Program-made: the position numbers and the translations under genes | NCBI GenBank assembly: GCA_026929865.2 | Contig: CM049397.1 | Location: 30,344,698 to 30,408,697, forward strand | Origin: Hyperoplus lanceolatus | Taxonomy: Eukaryota; Chordata; Actinopteri; Uranoscopiformes; Ammodytidae | Reading direction: 5' to 3' | DNA: 64,000 bases | The notes under the pieces: model-generated | Databases searched by the model: none | The model's input: the letters and a program-made list of their open reading frames with translations, nothing else | Told to the model about the DNA's origin: nothing | Part shown: one piece after another, positions 12,452-25,334 of the stretch | How the letters are laid out: the number at the start of each line of letters is the position of its first letter | Position numbering within the stretch: position 1 is the stretch's first letter

Positions 12452-14530
12452 CATGCTACAACCGATTAGAAGCAGAACACAACACAAAGACGAGTAAACA
12501 CTTTAAAAGCGAGGGGCATTTTCAAAACAAGAAACGAGATATAAGCTAATATCCCCATTCCCCACACATCTTTATCTTTCTTGTTACTTTACTAGAACAC
12601 CTACTTTTAAGTGATAAAGAATAATTTACAAGAATAATTTACAAATCCAAATAAAGGAGGTTTAGTATTTCTCCCTTCACATAACGAATATGATCGGCCT
12701 AAATAAAGAAGGTCTAAGAAAAGATCCCTTATTATTATTGTAGAGATGGATATGATGAACTGTATTATGATGTGTAACAAACAAACTACTTGTTGTAGTT
12801 TTGGTCTGGCTTTGCGACACTACATGTAAAATACAATTCCCAGACCATTTAGATCACTTGAAATAAGCCTATGATTTAATCTTAATGGTATAAAAATCAC
12901 TTCACCAAGATCTTATGTGACTCAAGTTTGTGTTCACTTTTAAATATATCTATACAGGAGAGTTACACATCCAAATTATTTCTATGTCAAGGGTTCAGAG
13001 GTTTAACTCTGATTAAGTACATTTCTGCTTAAATGCATATTGTGGCGGCCTAATGATTAAACATAAATTAAAATCAAAAAGAATGGATCGTAATTTAATT
13101 TTGAGCGGTGATGTCAGACTTTGCCTAACCAATTGGGGAAACGCATCAAAGGCACGAGGTTTAAACTCCCAATTAGCGCTCAGCTCCGCCTGTCAGCAAG
13201 GCGTTTCCCATCAGACATTTCGCTCCCCGCAGCCCGTGGGGAGCAACTGCAGCGACTTGCTCCAGTGTCTGTGTCCGTCTTGATACCGCGGGACTTCAAA
13301 GTCTCAAGCAGCCGAGCCGCAGCCAGCCACGGGTGCAAGTGGGACAAAAAGTCTAACCATAATGCAGTGCGCTCAGCAAGACAGCGTCATAATTGCGCAG
13401 GTCTTAGCAAGACGGCGACAGGTCGAACGAGCCTAAAGACAGTGATTTTTTCGCAAAATACCTTACTCCTACTCCTGCAATGGAAGGCCTTGACGGAAAG
13501 GTCCAGGACCTAGAGGCAGAGGTTGATCGACTGCGGGTTTGTTTAAATGACTCCCTGAACCTGCAGCGCAGCATACTGACACACTGGGATCAAACTACAA
13601 AAAAAGACAATAATGTTCCTGCAGCCCATGTAGTAAAACCCACTGCCCTGGCCACTTCTACTCCCTATGCCCCCACCGTGTCTATTGATAAGCCCATACC
13701 TCAGGATACACAATTCCACTCTGGAGCTCAGGCTGGTCATTCAGACTCTGTCTTACAGCCGCATTCACTTGAACTCAGCACCACGTCAAGGATGATTGCT
13801 TCTGCTTTACATCATGCTAAACTGGAGCCCCCTGTGTTCACTGGAGATGCTAAAGTTAACCCTGAGGAATGGTTACAGGCTGTGAAAACATACAGAACCT
13901 CACTAAACCTGACTGATGCCCAGATACTAAATGAACTGCCTTACTTTCTCGGAAAAGAGCCCAAAAAATGGTTCAAAGCTCTCAGTTCACATGTCGTTAC
14001 TTGGTCACAGTTCAGTCAGCTCTTTAGAACAGTTTTTCTGCCACCTGACAACCAAGAACGTGTCCTGAGAGGCATTCTAGACCGTTTCCAAGCACCGGAT
14101 GAGCCCCTCCCCACCTTTGTGGCCCATATGTTAAGTGAGTTTAAAAAACTAAAGACCCCACCACCGCAGCCAGAACAGATTGAGTTGATTTGCAAACACT
14201 CTCTGGAGAAATACAGGGTAGCCCTGTACGGCACACTTATCCCCTCATCGATGGACTTGCTACTGCGAGCTCACAAGCTCCATGTGGTCCTCGGGCCGAG
14301 GAGCCACCAGACTCCTCCTGCACATTTCAGGGAGAACCGAAACAATGAGCCCCACTGCTTTAGATGCTCTCGGCCTGGATTCACATCTCGCACTTGCCCG
14401 AGCTGCAACGCTGAGCCCCACATGTCGTCGCCCAACACTCAAGCTCAAGTTAGGCCTGCCCCCGCCCCCCAGTAACTATGTCTCATCATGACGGTGGTGA
14501 TGCAAGGACTGAAATAGACGGCATGTCAGC
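12452..14530 (+). repeat. tandem duplication, unit 2
   Basis: This is the second copy of the unit. It starts inside element G (12,452-13,434, left end absent because the duplication began there), continues through gag and passes into pol. Confidence 0.92.
13480..14475 (+). pseudogene. gag of the Ty3/gypsy fossil
   Basis: This ORF of 331 codons encodes the structural protein of the element's virus-like particle. A coiled-coil-like N-terminus (LDGKVQDLEAEVDRLR) is followed by a retrotransposon gag domain at about residues 110-260 and a cysteine-rich nucleic-acid-binding segment at about 295-312. It is directly followed by pol in another frame, an arrangement known in this superfamily. Confidence 0.92.
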
Positions 14531-17500
14531 CAACTCCCCATTTCCCCCCCAGGCAGTCGGGAAACTTCAGGGGAGGGAGGACATATCATCGAGGCAATCC
14601 TCCCTCCAGACGCTAAGTGAGCCTCACCCACCTGCAACACCCCCTCAACAACAACGTGTTCTGGGCCACATTGAAGACAATGAGTCTATGGCTCCCTGGA
14701 ACACACCACTGAGGGCCAAAGTCAATTTTAACTCTGCGTCTGTGGAGGCCACTTTGGACACAGGTGCTTCACTTTCAGCTGTGAGTGCAGACCTTGTCCG
14801 AGGGCATAACAACTATCTAAACAAAACACATCAGTGGACGGGTCCACCTGTGAGCCTTGCAGACAACGCTCCCTGCACCCCTGATGGTGTCACTTGGCTA
14901 TCTATTGGCTTCATGAACAAAAGCTTTTACCAACGTTTTGCCATAATCCAAAACCTGGCAACCCCTTTCATCCTGGGAATGGATTTTATGATCAGAGCCT
15001 CAATAACCGTCCATATCCCCTCCAGAACTGTATTCATGGATGACACACCTTGTTCTATGGCAGATGTGGAGGACGAATGTGCTCTCGAAACGCTCATCGA
15101 AGGAGGAACCCTCATGTCCCTAGACACCCTGCAGTCCACTCTCATGGCTAAAGTTGCTGAGGCAAGCCTGGAGGAGGAGCAGAGAGTGGACATGTTCAGT
15201 CTCCTCACACAGTATGACAACATGTTTGATGGTCATCTTGGACGCACTTCGCTGACTGAGCACACGATCGATACGGGAAATGCAAAGCCTATAAACCTCC
15301 CTCCCTATCGCACCTCCCCGGTAAAAAAGCAAATCATCGAGGAGCAAATACAACAGATGCTGCAAGACGGCATCATTGAGCCTTCTACTAGCCCATGGTC
15401 TGCCCCAGTCGTGATCGTAACCAGACCCGGTTCTGACCCTAGGTTCTGTGTGGACTTTAGAGGCTTAAACAATGTCACAGAGAAGGACTCCTATCCTCTT
15501 CCACGTATTGATGAGTCGCTTGACTTTCTGGCGAGAGGAAAGTTCATCACGACACTGGACTTAGCTCGTGGATACTGGCAGGTGGCAGTTGCAGAAAAAT
15601 CACGACCAAAAACCGCCTTTATATCACACTGTGGCCTCTTCCAGTTCCGCGTGCTCCCCTTTGGACTCTGCAACGCACCTGCCACATTTCAGAGGCTAAT
15701 GAACAATGTGCTTGCTGGCCTCGTCTACAAAACATGTGCTGTGTATTTGGATGACATTGTTGTTGCTTCCCCCACCTTTGAACAGCACATAGCTGATCTG
15801 GAGGAAGTACTGAACAGACTGGGAGCTGCTGGTCTGTCTTTGAAGCTCAAGAAATGTCAGTTCTGCCTGAGCGAGTTCACTTTCCTCGGCTACCGGATCG
15901 CACCCACGGGCATTAAACCAGACATGGACAAAATCAAAGCGGTGTTGGAGTTCAAAGCCCCGACCTGTGTAAAAAATGTGAGACAGTTCCTTGGACTAAC
16001 TGGATATTATCGTCGTTTTGTCCAGGACTATGCACGTCATGCTGAGCCCCTCTTTGCTCTCACCAGAAAGGACACAGTTTTTCATTGGGATGAAAAATGT
16101 CAGGAATCCATGAACATTTTAAAGGACTGTGTCACATCAGCACCAATCTTACGATTTCCTGACTTTGCAAGCCCCTTTTTCATCCACGCTGATGCTTGCG
16201 ATCTTGGCCTTGGAGCTGCGTTGATGCAGAAAGATAAGGAGGGTCGAGAGGTGGTTGTGGCATACGCAAGTCGCTCCCTACACAAAGCAGAGAAACCATA
16301 CTCTACCCCTGAGAAAGAGTGTTTAGCAGTGATATGGGCTCTGGAACATTTTAGGCCTTATGTTGAGGGTCTCCACGTGACAATCTTCACAGACCACAGC
16401 AGCCTCAGGTGGCTCATGTCGCGCCCAAACCCCTGCGGCCGACTAGCCCGTTGGTCTCTAAGACTACAGGACTTTGATTTCACCATAGTGCATAAGCCTG
16501 GTGTCCACAACACTGTGCCTGATGCACTATCTCGCAACCCACTACCACTATCCTGCGAGACCCCTACAGATCTCTTACCAGAGCACGCTGTCATTGGCAG
16601 TTTGGATCTCCGCTCTCTGCCCCCTGTGCTGCTGGCAGATCGTTCACATGTGAGGCGACTACAACTGGATGATTCAGTCACAGGCCAGCTTCTCAGAAAT
16701 CTTGAAACCGACACACAAGTCGACACAGATTTGGACACCCCCCCACAGTATGTTGTTTATGACAGCCTGCTTTACTACAGAGACCCCAAAACAAGATGTG
16801 GTTTGCACCCATTAAAAGAACTGAAACTCTGTGCCCCAACATCAGTCCGTGGCACCTTGCTCAGCTACTATCATGACCACCCCACTGCAGGTCATCTTGG
16901 TGTTTCGAAGACTCTAGCAAGGCTGCGGTTCAGGTTTTTTTGGCCCAAAATGGCCGCTGACGTCAAGCGATATGTTACTTCGTGTTCAATCTGTCAACTC
17001 ACCAAGCCATGCCAGAGGAAACCAGCTGGCCTCATGGTCCCTATCTTGCCTCAGAAACCCTGGGAGTATGCAGGGGTGGATTATGTAGGACCACTGCCCC
17101 GCACGGCGTCAGGAAATGCTTACTTACTGGTCTTTGTTGACTATTTCTCAAAGTGGATTGAGGTGTGTGCAGTCAGGGAAGCGACAGCTCAAGTGGCGGC
17201 TGGAAAGTTTATCAGTGAAGTGTTCGCCAGACACGGTGCCCCAACCTACCTTATCTCTGACAGAGGTTCGCCCTTTGTGAGTGAGTTGTTCGAAAATGTC
17301 ACTTCGACCCTTGGCTCGGTGCACAGGCTCACCACTGCTTACCACCCTCAAACAAACGCAACAGAACGGGTAAACAGAACACTTAAAACTGCCATACGTG
17401 CCTACGTTGGGGACAAGCACACGTCGTGGGATAAGTTTCTGTCCCAAATCTGCTTTGCACTGCGTACAGCCCCCCATGAGAGCACAGGACTCAGTCCCTC

Positions 17501-18230
17501 CATGATGCTGTATGGTCGGGAGTTAGACACCCCACTCGACCTCATAACACAGCCTTCCTGTGAAGGCGTGGATGAACCCGGTGTGCCTTACCCAGAGACT
17601 CTTAGAGCCTCCCTCCAGGAAGCTCATGACCACGCAAGAGCAGCACTCGACCAGAGTCACGACAGACAAAAACACTACTATGACTTGAGACGACGTCCGG
17701 CTACCTTTGCTGTGGGTGACCTTGTCAGAACAAAGACACACCCTAGATCTGATGCGCAGTCCAACTTCACAGCTAAACTAGCACCCCTGTTCACAGGCCC
17801 ATTACGTGTCAGTCAAAAGCTGGGGGACGTCAACTACAGGCTGACTAAGCTGGACACGGGTGTGGATGCTGGAGTTTTTCATGTTGTGAACTTGCAACCT
17901 TTCCACACTTGGGACTCACCCTCTACCAGCAGGCGCACCGCCCCTGTGTTGGCAGACCAAAACCACCCTGAGGTCTTGGAAAATGATTACGACGACACTC
18001 AGGATGACCTCCCTGCTGCAGACATAAGCTATGACACACCGGGTGTTGCTGACTCGTTGCCCATGGACTTTGAACCGGTACTCCACTCAACTGAGAGGTT
18101 GCCTGACAACAACACAGACCCTGCTGGACAGTATAACTTACGTCCGAGACACCGGCCCAGGATCACATCTGGTTGGTCAGACAACCGATGGACAAACTCT
18201 TACCATACCGACAAACTTGACCTGAAGTAG
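14478..18230 (+). pseudogene. pol of the Ty3/gypsy fossil (protease, RT, RNase H, integrase)
   Basis: This ORF of 1,250 codons looks whole. Domains in order are aspartic protease (LDTGAS, about residue 93), reverse transcriptase (FCVDFRGLN near 320, YLDDIVV near 425), RNase H (IHADACDLGLG near 570), and integrase with an H-H-C-C zinc segment (about 805-842) and a catalytic core with YHPQTNATERVNR. RT and RNase H precede integrase, which places it in Ty3/gypsy rather than copia. No chromodomain is evident at the C-terminus. Confidence 0.95.
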
Positions 18231-18700
18231 ACACTTGGGTTGCTAAGTCAACCAGATTATGTTTTACCGTTAATCTATGCAGTACTACAGTTAATTAGTT
18301 TTCGCATAATAGTGTTTAAATATTGTGTGTCTTGCCTTAAGGGTTCGCCGCTGGTTAGGCTTACTTAAGAAGTTGGTTGTGCACAAGTTTGACTCATGTC
18401 ACCACGTTAAGGTGGTTAAGGTTTGGTAAAAAAGTGGCTTCTTGTTAATGGAAAAAAAAGAGAATAACTGAAAATGGGATTTATAGAGGCTATGTACTTT
18501 TCTGACTTTTATTTGTGTTGAAGAATGTTTGACTGACTTTTGCACTCTGTCCGCTGATATGTATGTCAGTACGCTGAGCATTATTTCTTGCCCTGTGTAT
18601 GTAATGGCTAGCTTTCCATGGAGTAATGTATTACAAAACGCTAAGTCTAGCTTGGTTGCTTCTTTTGCGGTGTACGGCTGAGGACAGCCGTATTATTAAC

Positions 18701-18710
18701 AGGGGGGAAT
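18701..18710 (+). promoter_or_regulatory. polypurine tract of the LTR element
   Basis: AGGGGGGAAT lies immediately before the 3' LTR and is the expected plus-strand primer. Confidence 0.8.
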
Positions 18711-18711
18711 A

Positions 18712-18941
18712 TGTAACAGTCGGTTTTATAACATGTTACGCCACTAGGTGGTGCCTCCTTTTGTTTGTTTTAGAGTCTAATGTGAAACATGTAGAAGAAG
18801 AGCGTGTGCTTCTCTATCCCTTGAGTAAAGAATACAGTCCACGAATGAAGTCTCCGTCTTTACATTCTTTTATTTTTGTAAGGAGTTGGTGTAGCCAAGA
18901 ATCTCGGGCCATATTCATAACCTACACCATTCACCATTACA
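18712..18941 (+). repeat. 3' LTR
   Basis: This 230-bp LTR starts TGTAACAG and ends CATTACA. It equals the two-part 5' LTR by eye and is followed by the CATT duplication. Confidence 0.96.
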
Positions 18942-19215
18942 CATTCAAATAAAATAGAAAATCACTAGCTTGTTTTTAATCGTCTTTTAAATGCAAATTC
19001 TTTACATTTTTAAGAATTTATCTGCCTGTTTTTTTTATTTTTTTATTTTTTATTAGCTCTTAAATGCAATCTCAATATCTTCTTAAGTCTAATATTTAGG
19101 ATCTTTTATGCCCCTGTTAAGCACTGTGAATTGCCTTGTGTCTGAATTATGCTATATTTACGTATATTTATATAGATAAACTTGCCTTGCCTAAACCAAA
19201 CTGTGTGTGTTTTAG
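18942..19215 (+). other. slc4a4 intron, unique-looking AT-rich sequence
   Basis: This lies between the LTR element and exon 1. It contains the polypyrimidine tract and acceptor, and I see no other feature. Confidence 0.6.
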
Positions 19216-19329
19216 GAAAAACATGTATGCAGGAGGAGATGCCCAGATGAACGGGGACATGCCTCATGACGGGGGCCACGGAGGGGGAGGTGGGCACGCT
19301 ACGGGGGACGAACTGAAGAAGACTGGAAG
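19216..19329 (+). CDS. slc4a4: slc4a4 exon 1 in window: end of cytoplasmic N-terminal region
   Basis: The acceptor is a TTTTAG and the donor is GTAGGA. The exon reads [19 protein letters not shown] and ends K-T-G-R, with the arginine codon split by the intron. It matches the glycine- and histidine-rich linker of NBCe1 just before the membrane domain. The exon that precedes it is not in the window, so the upstream intron is at least 19.2 kb. Confidence 0.92.
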
Positions 19330-22300
19330 GTAGGACGGAGATTACTTATGAGAATAATGGATAGCTATCGTTCTAGAGACAATTGATCAACAAAAAAAAA
19401 CACCTGAGGGAAAGGCTTCAGGATAGATTTTTTAAGCTAATTTGCATTGAGCAAACAAACATCTCTTTTTCACATTTTTACCTAACTTTAACTCAAACAA
19501 CACCACCAACTGATTTTAAACTCTCCGCAAGGGCTTTAGATTACTTGAGTTGAGAATCACTATACTACACATATTCTGAATATTGTTTTTTGTTGTGCAT
19601 ACTATTTCATATTGTGAAATAAACAGCACATCTATTCTTTTTCTATACCTATGTTTTCAGGTTTTGTGGAGGTCTGTTGCTGGACATCAAGAGAAAAGCG
19701 CCTTTCTTTGTCAGCGACTTCACGGACGCGTTTGGCATTCAGGCTCTGTCGGCCATCTTGTTTATTTACCTGGGAACCGTGACCAACGCCATCACTTTCG
19801 GAGGTCTGCTGGGGGATGCTACGGAAAACATGCAGGTTAGACCGACTTAATTATATTCAGATTATTTGCACAATATAAACATGTATACAAATGCTTCAGC
19901 ACTTTTAAATGTGTACCTTCCTTTAAGCACTTCACATTGCTGCTGTATCTAGTGCATTTCTGTCCAAATCAGTGAATATCTCCTCAAAATCCACTACCTG
20001 TCCGTGTGCACTTAAAAGATATGGTGTTATTATACAGTGTAGACTCTGTAAACTGGTTTAAACCAATTTACAGAGCCTAACCTAGGTGTGTTAACCCTGG
20101 ACTTTATTATTAATGTTTTAATAAAAAAAAAAAAAAATAATGTAATAGATAATTATCTATTAAAGAAATACATTTATATTTTTATAATTTTTTTTATTAT
20201 AAATAAATGTAAGAAAATAACTGTTCCCCTCTGTGTGTGTGCAGGGTGTCTTGGAGAGTTTCCTGGGCACAGCGATCACCGGTGGGGTTTTCTGTCTGCT
20301 GGGTGGTCAGCCGCTCATCATCCTCAGCAGCACGGGGCCTGTGCTGGTGTTTGAACGGCTACTATTCAACTTCAGCAAGTATGTTCTTTTTTTAAATTTG
20401 ACCTTTTTTAAAAGATGCTCTGAGGAACTTTCCGTTTGTGTTCATTCTTGCACCCCCTTTGGACGAAAGCGGTAGTGTTTTTACTACGCCAGCTGTTCCT
20501 GGGTGAGTGTATACCCATGGCAAATGCATTAAGAGAAACTAAATAAAAATAGCATTTTTTGCACTGATGGTTTTGTTTGCTGTTACATTGCTGTCATTTA
20601 TTATTATCAGAGGAAAAATGGTTGTTTCAGATATATTTTAAAATTCCTCGTAGCACCTTTAAATTTGACTTTTTCCTCAAAAAATATGTTATTTTCTCAT
20701 AATGATAATTTGTTTTGTGTATGCCTTGAAAATATCACCTATTCCCATGTTTTTTTCAAAGCTTTGTCCCTAATACTCTTTTGCATAGAGCATTGACTAG
20801 GTTTTTCCAACCATTTTCTGAATATTTAAATTTTTTATTCAAATTCATATTTTTTTTGTACAGAGAGAATGATTTTGACTACCTGGAGATGCGCCTGTGG
20901 ATCGGCCTGTGGTCTGCGTTCTTCTGCCTGGTTCTGGTGGCGACCGACGCCAGTTACCTGGTTCAGTATTTTACGCGCTTCACGGAGGAGGGATTCTCCT
21001 GCCTCATCAGCTTCATCTTCATCTACGACGCCTTCAAGAAGATGCTCAAACTGGCGCACCACTACCCCATCAACTCTGACTTTAGGTCGGACTACGTCAC
21101 GCAATACGACTGCCTGTGTATGGCCCCTGCTCTTATAGGTGAGGCTTTAGCTTAGTCCATGTAGCCTATATCTAGATGTTGAACGAGCACTGTGTGTTAT
21201 GTATACTGTCCATCTCCGCGGCATTTTTTACGTGCAGCATGAAGTGTCTAGACATTATTATTCACTTTAAAGTAGACAGTATTTCTAATTTCTCTCATAT
21301 CAAATAAAACATAATTTATGCAAAACTTTTCCGGGTAAAGAAGGTTGCAGAAATGAGTTTACATAATCAATGAATAGCCATGACCCTCTCCACACCCACA
21401 AACAGAGAAGTACAGGAGTACTTTATTAAAAATAACTTTATAATAACACAAAATCAATAAAACAGGAACTGTTAAAACTTGAATTGAGGAAATGCTATCA
21501 TATGATTTTTTTTAAATATATAATAATTGTAAAGTTAATACAATCCAATCAAAAGCTTAAGAAAATCAAATCAAATAAAGATTAACTTGGATACATAGGA
21601 ATAAATTAAAAGCCCAACTCAAACAGTACGTCTTGAGATTTGCCTTTAAAGAGATGCTTTTTGACTTTTATGACCTATAAACGTTGTTATGATGATTCAT
21701 AGTCATGCTTAACCATACTAAATTATCAAATAATGACTTACATGCATTTCGACGTATTCCCTGCTGACCGTCTGGGGTGTCTGCGCAGACCACTAAACAC
21801 AGTGGAGAAGTTACGTGTTCAAAGCGGTCTAGCCTTTCATAATTTGTGACGTTGCATAAAAATTTGTGACGTCACCACGCGGATGTTTCCATGTATGGTA
21901 ATGCTGTCACTTCCCTGTTCGCGTCTGCCTCGCGCCCTTATAGGTCCATGCTCGCGCTTCCCGCCACTGAAAGTGTTCCGGAAGGAAGGTAACCAATCAC
22001 AACGGAGTGGGGTTTGCAGGAGGGGGGGGAGGGTAGCGGAGATGGCCGAAGCACAGGCGGAGGGAGCCGAAGCACAGGCCGTGTCCGAACTGCCATACTA
22101 GCGTCCTACATCCTACATACTCACCATCTATATACTGCATACTCTCTACTCAAAGATCGATTGTGTATGCGAGCTGCGTCGAAACGTTCTCAGTTGAAGT
22201 ATACTCAAGCAATGAAGAATTTCTTCTTCTTCTTATAAGATTCAGGCAGTTTAGACACTGTTAAGCTTATAACCGCCCTCTACAGGTTAGATATTGAACT

Positions 22301-23271
22301 AGATTTTTACAGTCCTGTGTTCATCATCTGTGTTTTAGACCTCTTGTTTTATAATAATTATATTTTGAGGCGGAGGATCCCTCCGACGCTCTCTGTCCGG
22401 CTCATCAGCCCTCAGCTGTCTGTGAGTTGAGCTGGACGAGCCGCGGTGTGTGGAACAGCGATCTGTTCTAATCTCTCTCCACTATCAGACTCACTTCACC
22501 CATTTCACTTAGTGACTCTAATGTTGTGAGGTCTTTATCTTCATCTCTTATCTATTGTAAGAGTTTATGAATGACTGCACGTACAGCTGTCAGATCGCGG
22601 AACCCCAAACAATGTTGTTGCCTAGCAACTTGCTCGAAAATATTTCATTTTCCTGGGCGGGTAGAATTGACCCAATGCATTGTGGGGCGGTTGAGTAGGA
22701 AAAGTATGCAATCGATTCATACCCAAAATCTTCCCGGAAGTTAGTACTCATCCGGGAATTTCTCACATACCCAAACTCGCATACCCAACCGTCACATACT
22801 CAAATTGAAGTCAAAATGAGTATGAGTAGGACGTTAGTATGGCAGTTCGGACACGGCCACACACACTCAAGTGTTGACAGGATGTGCTGGATCGCCAAAA
22901 TAAGAGAAAGAGCTTCCCGAAAATCTACATAGTTTTTTGTGATGTGATTCGTGTCAGGTTGCTCTATAGCAGTGTAAAACAAGAAATTAAGACCAGAAAA
23001 GTAGCATAATAGGTCCTCTTTAAATATATGAACACTCACTTCCACCTTCAGGTCCAACAGATAAGGGTCATAAAAATAATAGAGATATATTTTTATATAT
23101 AATATTATAGTTACTCTGTTTGTTTTGACTATAAAAATGAACAGGTGCCGTGATCAGCCATTTTTTAGGCTAGAGAATGGGATATGAAGAGGGGTCAACC
23201 CTGAATTATTGGTAATCCCCTGCTGCTTTCAAAAACCTCTCTCTTTCTCTCTCTCTCTGTCTCTCACTCTA

Positions 23272-23317
<46 letters not shown>

Positions 23318-25242
23318 ATTCTCTCTCTCTCTGACGCACCGAGAAATATGTTCACTCTCTCCGAGTTCAGTGCATATCCAGAGCAAGGCAAGCAACAGAT
23401 GGTAACAGTACTTTTTGGCAAGTGAGCAGTTGACACATCGTCAGAGCAGACCGACTGTAGGCCACTGTAAATCAGGGAAAGTCCTGGCAGCTAAACTGAG
23501 CTGGTGGATTGGATTCATGGAGGGCCCCTAGAGAAATATATTTTAAATACAATTTAAGGGGATTTTAAGCTTTTTTTTTATTTTATTTTTGATATTGTTT
23601 TAAAATATGGCTATAGTAGATAGAGGACAGGAAACGAGGGAGAGAGATCCATCAAAGGTCCCCACCAGCTTGACTTGATACGGGTTATGGTTCACCGTCC
23701 GCGTGTTAATAGCTAAGCCTTTTGATGTTAGCGGCGCTGAGATTAGTTCAAAGGTTAAATGTGAGAATAATTAACTTCACTTATATTGGGATTGTACCAT
23801 ACTGGATGGATGGCTCGGAGTGGAGTCTTAATTCCACTAATGCTACATTTAACACATTAGCATTTACTATGAACTTAATTAAGTCCAACTAAGTCTGATA
23901 CCAAGGCAAATTGTATTAAATCTAGAGTTTATAACCTTTATTTATACTTGAGACACAACAAGCTCATAAAAAAGAGCCAAAACCATAAAAACTATGAATA
24001 ATGGATTTTGAAAATATATATTATTTAGTTTAATAACATTCATATTACAGTATAAATTAATTGATAAAACAATTGGAAGATAAAAAGTTGTATCTTTTGT
24101 ACAAAAATGTCCTCTGTACAAAGGATTAATTATTAGATTTTTTCCTGCTGACATTCATAATAATATTAATAATTTTATTTATATAACACTTTTTAAGGGA
24201 CCCAAGGCCACTTATTATCTCCGTATGGGCCTGTTATTGATTGGCCTTAAACTTCATAAATGTGTCATGGCAAACTTGCCTTTGTTTTGCTTTTCAAATT
24301 TAAACTTAAGATGCAGTGTAAAGTGTTAAAAACTTGTGCTAACAGAGTTTTGTCTTGTTGTGTTGTTGCAGAGAACAGTACGGACGTGGTTGGTGATCCG
24401 TTAGAAGGGTCTTCAGTTTGGTACTGGAACAACACTGACCTGGTGAGTGTAAAGGTTTACATCACGTCATCAATCTACGAGCCCTTTTCTATGAGTAGTT
24501 GTGATACTTTATGTGATCATGATATTAGGTGGTAGAGCGGGTCGACCAATGATCGAAGGGTCGGCGGTTCGATTCCCGCCCTGCCACTTGTGTCATGGTT
24601 TGTTGTGTCCTTGGGCAAGACATTTCACCGACCTTACCTCGTGTGAATGTGTTTGACTGCTGTATGTTTGTGGTGGTCGGAGGGGCCGTAGGCGCTGAAT
24701 GGCAGCCACGCTTCCGCCACCTGTATGATTGTGTGTGAATGAATGGAACCTGGAACCCTGTAAAGCGCTTTGAGTGCCTCGAAAAGCACTATATGAATCC
24801 AATCCATTATTATTATTATTATTATTTGTAATGCTACTGCCTACCGAACCACTATATCCATTGCTCTTATATAGCCTGTGGTGTGCTGTGCTGTTTATTT
24901 TCAGATGTATGTCAATAAGTGTTTAAACTGAAGGTCTTTGATTTGAAATTCTTGTTGAATGGTGTCATGAATCACATACCAGCTACAAGTGTCCAGATAA
25001 GGAACCTTTGTTATTCTGCTGAACAATGTTTGAAGGCAAACAGTCTGATAACCACATTGTTTCCGTTGTGAGGTTACAGTGACACTCTAAGTTGTATTGA
25101 TGTAGCTCTCTGTAATCAATAACACTGAGACGGTTATCTGTATTGTGTATCAACCCCATTGGAAACACTTACAAATATTTACGCATATGATTACAAAACT
25201 AGAAAAATAAAAGACACAGCTTTGTTAGGGATGAATTTGTTA

Positions 25243-25334
<92 letters not shown>

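Larger units (their letters stand above)
407..18941 (+). mobile_element. Ty3/gypsy-type LTR retrotransposon fossil with nested insertions
   Basis: The element has 230-bp LTRs, TG...CA ends, and CATT target-site duplications at 403-406 and 18,942-18,945. Its primer-binding site begins two bases after the 5' LTR, and a purine tract precedes the 3' LTR. It carries gag and pol in the order protease, RT, RNase H, integrase, which is the Ty3/gypsy order. It lies in the sense direction in the intron upstream of slc4a4 exon 1. The LTRs look identical by eye, so the insertion is recent. The gag and pol ORFs look whole, but the 5' LTR and leader are interrupted by several large nested elements and a tandem duplication (about five structural breaks). 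Confidence 0.95.

Noticed and set aside
24540-24595. Possible tRNA gene (B-box GGTTCGATTCC)
   Set aside because: The 5' arm and anticodon stem do not form a complete cloverleaf, and a SINE body and tail follow. The 31,659 relative confirms a SINE family.
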